Positions 60,001 to 64,000 of a stretch of 64,000 nt of DNA are shown piece by piece (positions within the stretch are counted from its first letter, which is position 1; the number at the start of each line of letters is the position of its first letter). Position numbers and translations under genes: made by a program. The notes beneath the pieces were generated by a model. The model saw only the letters and a list, made by a program, of their open reading frames with translations, was not told where the DNA came from and searched no databases. The stretch is from Micromonospora carbonacea (GTDB lineage: Bacteria > Actinomycetota > Actinomycetes > Mycobacteriales > Micromonosporaceae). The DNA lies in contig NZ_JACHMZ010000001.1 of the NCBI RefSeq assembly GCF_014205165.1, positions 3,308,501 to 3,372,500 of the forward strand. Direction: 5' to 3'.

Positions 60001-62491
60001 TCGCGACGACCGTGGCGTCGGCGGCGGCGCGCTGCTGGGCGAGGAAGATCCGGAACACGGCGGCCTCGAGGGCGGGCGTGCGCTCCAGCTCGGTGACGCC
60101 GTAGTGCCCGAGGGCCTTGGCCAGCTTGGCCTGGAACGTGTCCGGCAGGCCGGCGCGCTCGACGTCGAGGCACTGCAGGTAGGTGTGGAAGTACTCGCGG
60201 GCGCTGAAGACGTGGCCGTCGCCGTCCTCGCCGGCCGGCCGGTTGCGGCTCAGCTCGGCGAGGTCGGCGAACACGTCGACGAGCCCGAACTCCTCGGCCA
60301 GCGGCCGGTAGCCGGCCTCGGCGGCGGCCCGGCGGGCGACCAGGTAGTCGTCGAGGACCCGCCGGTCGTCGTGCGGGTCGACGTCGAAGCCCAGCAGCAG
60401 GCTGCGCAGGTCCTCCTGGCCGCGCGTGGCGCGCTCGCGCGCCGGGACCGTCGCGGGGGCGGCGGGCAGGTCCAGCTCGACGGCCGGGCCGGACGAGGTG
60501 TCCTCGGCGGCGGCGTCGTCGGCGAGGGGCTCCAGGCGCAGCAGCGGCGCGCCCGTCTCGACCTGGCTGCCGACGGAGACGGCGCACTCCTTGAGCCGCG
60601 CCCGGAACGGCGCGCGCAGCACCGTCTCCATCTTCATGCTCTCCAACACCAGCACCGGCGCGCCCGCCTCTACCTCCGCGCCGACCTCCAGCGGCGTGGC
60701 GACGACCAGCGCGGGCGCGGGCGAGCGGACGACGCCGCCCTCGTCGCGGCTGACCCGGTGGGTCACCCCGTCGACCTCGACCAGGTGCACCGGCCCGTGG
60801 GTGCCGGTGAGCAGGCGGTAGCGCGTGCCGTTGACGGCGATCTGCCCGGTGTGCCGGTCGAAGCGGTCGAGCTCGACGTCGGCGGTGCGCACGCCGTCGC
60901 CGGCCTCGATGCCGACGCGGAACCGGTGCGCGCCGACGCGCGCCACCCGGACCCGGTAGCCGACGCCGCGCAGCTTCAGGTCCAGCGGCCGGCCGCTGGC
61001 GTGCTGCACCTGCGGACGCCCGCCGAACGCCGTCGACAGCAGCCGCTGCCGCTCGGCGCGCTCCTCCTCCTCGTACGCCTCGATGGCGGCGGCGGCCAGC
61101 GCGACGGCGGAGTGCCGGTGCGTCACGAGCCGGCCCTCGCCCCGGACGCGGTCGATCCAGCCGGTGTCGGCGCTGGCGTCGATCACCTCGGGCTGGTCGA
61201 GCAGGTCGAGCACGAAGCTCTTGTTCGTCGCGCCGCCCTCGATGATCACGGTGGTCTCCGCCATGGCGCGGCGCAGCCGGCCGAGCGCCTCGTGGCGGTC
61301 GCGGCCGTACGCGATGATCTTGGCGATCATGGAGTCGAAGTCGGCGGGGATGGTGTCGCCCGCGCTGACGCCGGTGTCGACCCGGATGCCGGGCCCGGCG
61401 GGCAGGTCGAGCCGGGCGATGCGGCCCGGGGAGGGGGCGAAGTCGCGGTCCGGGTCCTCGGCGTTGAGCCGGGCCTCGATGGCGTGCCCGCGCTCGACCG
61501 GCGGCGCGCCGTCGAGCCGGCCGCCGGAGGCCACGTGCAGCTGCGCCTTGACCAGGTCGAACCCGCAGGTCACCTCGGTGATCGGGTGCTCGACCTGCAA
61601 CCGGGTGTTGACCTCCAGGAACGCGAACAGCCGGTCGCCGGGGTGGTAGAGGAACTCGACGGTGGCGGCGCCCCGGTAGCCGACGGCGACGGCGAGCCGC
61701 TCGGCCGACGCCTTGAGCTCGGCGGCCTGCTCGGGGCTGAGCACCGGCGACGCCGACTCCTCGATGACCTTCTGGTTGCGCCGCTGCACGGAGCAGTCGC
61801 GCACGCCCAGCGCCCACGCGGTGCCGCCGTCGGCGATCACCTGCACCTCGACGTGCCGGGCGCCGGTGACGAGGCGCTCCAGGAACACGACGCCGCTGCC
61901 GAACGCGCGGGCCGCCTCCTGGCTGGTGCGCTCGTAGGCGTCGGCCAGCTCGGCGGAGCTGGTGACCACCCGGATGCCGCGCCCGCCCCCGCCCGCCGTG
62001 GCCTTGAGCATCAGCGGGTAGCCGATCCGCTCGGCGGCGGCCAGGGCGTCGTCGAGGGTCTCCACCGCGCCCCGGCTCCACGGCGCGACCGGCACGCCGA
62101 CCTCCTCGGCGATCAGCTTCGCGCCGATCTTGTCGCCGAGCTTGCGCATGGCGTCCGCGCTCGGCCCGACGAAGGTGACGCCGACCCGCTCGCACAGCTC
62201 CGCGAACGCCGGGTCCTCCGCGACGAAGCCCCAGCCGACCCACGCGGCGTCGGCCCCGGTCTCCACCAGGGCGCGCTCCAGGGCCTTCAGGTCGAGGTAC
62301 GGCCGCGCCGAGGCGGGACCCAGGTCGTACGACAGGTCGGCCTCGCGGACGAAGGTGGCCGTGCGGTCGACGTCGGTGTGCAGGGCGACGGTCTCGATCC
62401 GTGTCCCGGTCTCGGCGGCCAGGTCCCGGACGGCGTGGATGAGGCGCATCGCGGCCTCTCCACGGTTGACGATGGCGACACGACTGAACAC
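57038..62491 (-). CDS. Single-chain acyl-CoA carboxylase (BC-BCCP-central-CT, eukaryote-like)
   Basis: The 1817-residue multidomain biotin enzyme has a biotin carboxylase at ~1-450 (IVNRGEAAMRLI; ATP-grasp LKATAGGGGRGIRVV; EVNTRLQVEHPITE). A biotinyl domain at ~600-680 has the biotin-Lys motif LESMKMETV. A long central helical region (~700-1250) follows. The carboxyltransferase halves have FSGGVSAEDNFGIGGYDRVMGPNG, RPLVVLANLSGFDGSPESMRKLQ and RGPIVFCVISRYHGGAFVVFSKALNPNM. It carboxylates acetyl-CoA or a related acyl-CoA in lipid or polyketide supply. GTG 62491 follows AGGAGG. Most actinobacteria use split AccA/AccB subunits, so this layout is notable. Confidence 0.93.
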   Translation of the reverse strand: MFSRVAIVNRGEAAMRLIHAVRDLAAETGTRIETVALHTDVDRTATFVREADLSYDLGPASARPYLDLKALERALVETGADAAWVGWGFVAEDPAFAELCERVGVTFVGPSADAMRKLGDKIGAKLIAEEVGVPVAPWSRGAVETLDDALAAAERIGYPLMLKATAGGGGRGIRVVTSSAELADAYERTSQEAARAFGSGVVFLERLVTGARHVEVQVIADGGTAWALGVRDCSVQRRNQKVIEESASPVLSPEQAAELKASAERLAVAVGYRGAATVEFLYHPGDRLFAFLEVNTRLQVEHPITEVTCGFDLVKAQLHVASGGRLDGAPPVERGHAIEARLNAEDPDRDFAPSPGRIARLDLPAGPGIRVDTGVSAGDTIPADFDSMIAKIIAYGRDRHEALGRLRRAMAETTVIIEGGATNKSFVLDLLDQPEVIDASADTGWIDRVRGEGRLVTHRHSAVALAAAAIEAYEEEERAERQRLLSTAFGGRPQVQHASGRPLDLKLRGVGYRVRVARVGAHRFRVGIEAGDGVRTADVELDRFDRHTGQIAVNGTRYRLLTGTHGPVHLVEVDGVTHRVSRDEGGVVRSPAPALVVATPLEVGAEVEAGAPVLVLESMKMETVLRAPFRARLKECAVSVGSQVETGAPLLRLEPLADDAAAEDTSSGPAVELDLPAAPATVPARERATRGQEDLRSLLLGFDVDPHDDRRVLDDYLVARRAAAEAGYRPLAEEFGLVDVFADLAELSRNRPAGEDGDGHVFSAREYFHTYLQCLDVERAGLPDTFQAKLAKALGHYGVTELERTPALEAAVFRIFLAQQRAAADATVVATLLREWLREPPPDDVLREPAGLALERLVAATQVRFPVVADLARGVVFAWLGQPLLRRNRARVYAAVRRHLRHLDAQPDAPDRAERVAEMVRSTEPLVRLLGQRLVRDHLDNAVMLEVLTRRYYGNKGLTDVRTSSVAGCTFVVADRADSRVVSAAVRFEALGDALRGLAELAGGEEAVDADVYLAWERQPEDSDAMAAALHEVIGAYPLPAQVRRITATVAGRSGAVMHHHFTFRPSTTGMAEERLVRFLHPYIAQRMQLERLRKFDLTRLPSSDEEVYLFRCVARENPSDERLVAFAQVRDLTELREHDGRLVSLPTAEDTVATCLDSIRRAQSRRPSNKRANTNRIVVYVWPPSDITRAELETIAGRVLPTTAGAGLEEILFIARQRDRESGELTKIAVRVSFDATGAAELTVGEPSDEPVEPLDDYRQKVLRAASRNTVYPYELTGLLGEFVEHDLDERHALVPVDRPRGRNRAALVAGVVTTRTTRHPEGVTRVVLLGDPTKSLGALSEPECRRVIAALDLAESMRVPLEWYALSSGARISMESGTENMDWVAAALKRIVEFTQDGGEINIVVAGINVGAQPYWNAEATMLMHTKGVLVMTPDSAMVLTGKQSLDFSGGVSAEDNFGIGGYDRVMGPNGQAQYWAPNLTAARDVLMAHYDHTYVVPGESGPRRATTTDPVDRDVSDFPHIMAGSDFATVGEIFSAEANPDRKKPFDIRSVMRALSDQDHPVLERWAGMADAETAVVQDVHLGGMPVCLLGIESRSVPRRGFPPTDGPDTYTAGTLFPRSSKKAARAINTASGNRPLVVLANLSGFDGSPESMRKLQLEYGAEIGRAIVNFRGPIVFCVISRYHGGAFVVFSKALNPNMTVLALEGSFASVLGGAPAAAVVFSGDVNARTAADPRVRDLEARVAAAAGTDRAALTAELDELRSSVRAEKLGEVAAEFDRVHNIQRAVEVGSVDAVIRAAELRPRIIEAIESGLR

Positions 62492-62651
62492 CGACCCAGC
62501 CCTCCTGTAGACCGACGACGGGCGCACGCGACACTGCGACCCCGGCAGTGTTCACCCTTCCCTCTACCGGCGGGCAGCGCCATGTCGCAGACAGCGCAGG
62601 CTGCGCGGCCGACGTTGTAGGAAACCACCAAAGACCGTTGGCCGCACACGC

Positions 62652-64000
62652 CTAACCAGGGCACTCGTCGCCGGGGCCGGCGGGCGGCGGCGACCACGGC
62701 CACGGGACGTCCCGGTAGGCCGCCTCGACGAGCAGGGCCTCGACGGCGCGCAGGAACCCCTCGGCCCGCTCCGGCGGCAGGTAGCGGGTGTCCACGGTCA
62801 CGGAGAGCTCGACCGCGCCGGGGGCGTCGACGACCTGGAGGCGGCAGCGCCAGCTGAACGCGTCCAGCTCCTCCACCCAGCGGAACGCGCTGCGCTCCGC
62901 CGCCGCCCGCAGCGTCGCCTCGTCCCAGCCGGCGGGGTCGGCGTCGACGGCGGGCGGCAGCCGGATGTCGTTGAGGTAGCAGAACGGGGCCAGGGCGGTG
63001 TGGTAGTCGAGGCCCCGCGCGGCGAACGCGCGTTCCAGCTCCCTCGGGTCGTAGTAGGCGTGCCGGTAGGCGTCCAGCGACGCCGCGCGGGCCCGGGTGA
63101 GCAGCTCGGCGAAGGCGGGCCGGCCGGCCAGGTCGATCCGGCAGAGCCCGATCTGGTTGAGCTTGCTGACCGCGCCGTCGTACCCGGGCTGGAAGCGGTT
63201 GTTGACCATCGTGAACACGCCGCAGACGTCGCCGCCGCCACCGGCGGCGAGCACGGCGGCGGTGGCCGCGAGCAGCACCGTGGCGTTGCTGACCCCGTGC
63301 CGGGCGGCGACGAGCCGGGCCGCGTGCCGCACGGCCGGCGAGACCAGCGAGCCCCGGCGGTAGCGGGGGGTCAGGCCGGGGCCGACCGGGTCGAACAGGC
63401 CGACGGCGAGGTCGGGGAAGTGCCGCGTCCAGTACGCCACCGCTCGGTCGCCGCGGCGGCGCTCGCCGGCGCCCTCCCGCTCGGCGACGTCGAGCGACTG
63501 CGGGCCCGCCGGGGCGGGCACCGACCCCCGCAGCAGGAGCATCCGCAGGTCGCGCAGGACCGTCTCGGTGGCGTGGAAGTCGACGGTGGAGTGGCTGAAG
63601 ACCAGCACGACCTGGCGCACCCGGTCGGCCACGGTGACCAGGGCGGCCCGCACCGGCCACTCGGCGGCGTGGTCGAAGCGGGGGTCGCCCAGCCGCGCGG
63701 CCAGCGCCGAGGCGGCGACCCGGCCGTCGGGATCCGCCACGGCGTCGGCCACCGGGTGCACCAGCACGGGCAACCGGCCCGCCCCGGTGGCCGACTGGAA
63801 CAGCTCGCCGTCGACCGAGCGGACCCGGGTGCGCAGCGACTCGTGCCGCCGCGCCAGGGCCGCGACGGCCCGCACGGCCCGCGCCACGTCGACGTCGGCG
63901 CGCCGGGACACGGCCAGCGTGCGGCGCAGGTTGAGCACGCTGTGGCGCGGCGACTCGAACACCTCGACGGCCCGCCACATCGCCCGCTGGCCCCAGGTGA
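62652..64000 (-). CDS. Condensation-domain protein (cut by window end)
   Basis: At least 449 residues of a stand-alone NRPS condensation/acyltransferase-type fold. The reading frame continues off the window. Codons before the internal Met read TWGQRAMW, equivalent to the C1 motif (SxAQxRMW), so the true start is upstream of the window. The active-site motif HHxxxDG appears as FSHSTVDF: the catalytic second His and the Asp are kept but the first His and the Gly are not. Later segments include SNATVLLAATAAVLAA and FCYLNDIRLPP. It probably forms an amide or ester bond in a specialised metabolite. No adenylation or carrier domains are visible in the window. Confidence 0.82.
   Translation of the reverse strand, partial: TWGQRAMWRAVEVFESPRHSVLNLRRTLAVSRRADVDVARAVRAVAALARRHESLRTRVRSVDGELFQSATGAGRLPVLVHPVADAVADPDGRVAASALAARLGDPRFDHAAEWPVRAALVTVADRVRQVVLVFSHSTVDFHATETVLRDLRMLLLRGSVPAPAGPQSLDVAEREGAGERRRGDRAVAYWTRHFPDLAVGLFDPVGPGLTPRYRRGSLVSPAVRHAARLVAARHGVSNATVLLAATAAVLAAGGGGDVCGVFTMVNNRFQPGYDGAVSKLNQIGLCRIDLAGRPAFAELLTRARAASLDAYRHAYYDPRELERAFAARGLDYHTALAPFCYLNDIRLPPAVDADPAGWDEATLRAAAERSAFRWVEELDAFSWRCRLQVVDAPGAVELSVTVDTRYLPPERAEGFLRAVEALLVEAAYRDVPWPWSPPPAGPGDECPG

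Noticed and set aside
57140..62620. 1826-codon open frame on the + strand, antisense to the carboxylase
   Set aside because: The translation is low-complexity (Arg/Gly/Val/His/Gln-rich) with no domain, as expected of an antisense frame in GC-rich DNA. The minus-strand carboxylase has all motifs.

Overview
The window is very GC-rich, with frequent GTG starts, many GTGA or ATGA start/stop overlaps, Tat-type signal peptides, ECF sigma factors, IdeR-type iron boxes and secondary-metabolism genes. This points to a filamentous actinomycete, most likely Micromonosporaceae (Micromonospora-like). That assignment is inferred from protein style, not from an rRNA. I see no rRNA, intact tRNA, CRISPR array or replication origin.

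Layout. 1-6.2 kb: a lysine beta-degradation module. The minus-strand operon kdd / amidohydrolase / kamD / kamE (kamE cut by the window edge) is divergent from kamA. 6.2-8.6 kb: a CPBP membrane protease and a Tat-exported amidase, divergent from each other, each carrying an apparent one-base frameshift in a G run. 8.6-18.5 kb: mostly housekeeping genes (CsbD, histidine phosphatase, Lrp regulator, M23 peptidase, acyl-CoA dehydrogenase, 5'-3' exonuclease, MHYT protein, HelY-like helicase, HAD hydrolase). 18.6-24 kb: a compact kynurenine-type cluster with two tandem TDO-superfamily heme proteins, a kynureninase-like PLP enzyme and two methyltransferases. 24-30 kb: a convergent ECF sigma/zinc-finger anti-sigma pair, then a two-component system with a PepSY protein and a second envelope protein. 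An IS5-family element has inserted into the shared divergent promoter. 30.1-35.5 kb: a two-gene locus, Trypco1 followed by a 1672-residue protein joining a trypsin-like domain, a NACHT NTPase and a full-length RelA/SpoT module. 35.8-41.5 kb: a secreted ricin-type/beta-helix protein, iron-related genes and an alpha-amylase. 41.8-48 kb: a divergent iron-box-controlled siderophore export/utilisation locus with a penicillin-acylase-family enzyme and an acetyltransferase. 48-51.7 kb: a PucR regulator, a secreted beta-propeller protein and a secreted trypsin. 51.8-57 kb: a TPR-CHAT protease divergent from a Tat-exported subtilisin, an ECF sigma factor and a small protein. 57-64 kb: a single-chain eukaryote-like acyl-CoA carboxylase and a condensation-domain protein cut by the window end.

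The strongest candidate for an undescribed system is the Trypco1 + trypsin-NACHT-RelA/SpoT locus. In its RSH part the histidine of the HD hydrolase motif is glycine while the synthetase motifs are intact. As read, it is a STAND-type sensor wired to a synthesis-only alarmone effector, which suggests growth arrest or abortive infection. Second-rank candidates are the CHAT/subtilisin/sigma cassette, the tandem TDO cluster (one member lacks the distal histidine), and the two-component regulon whose two target promoters share an 18-bp operator at identical spacing, one of them split by the IS element.
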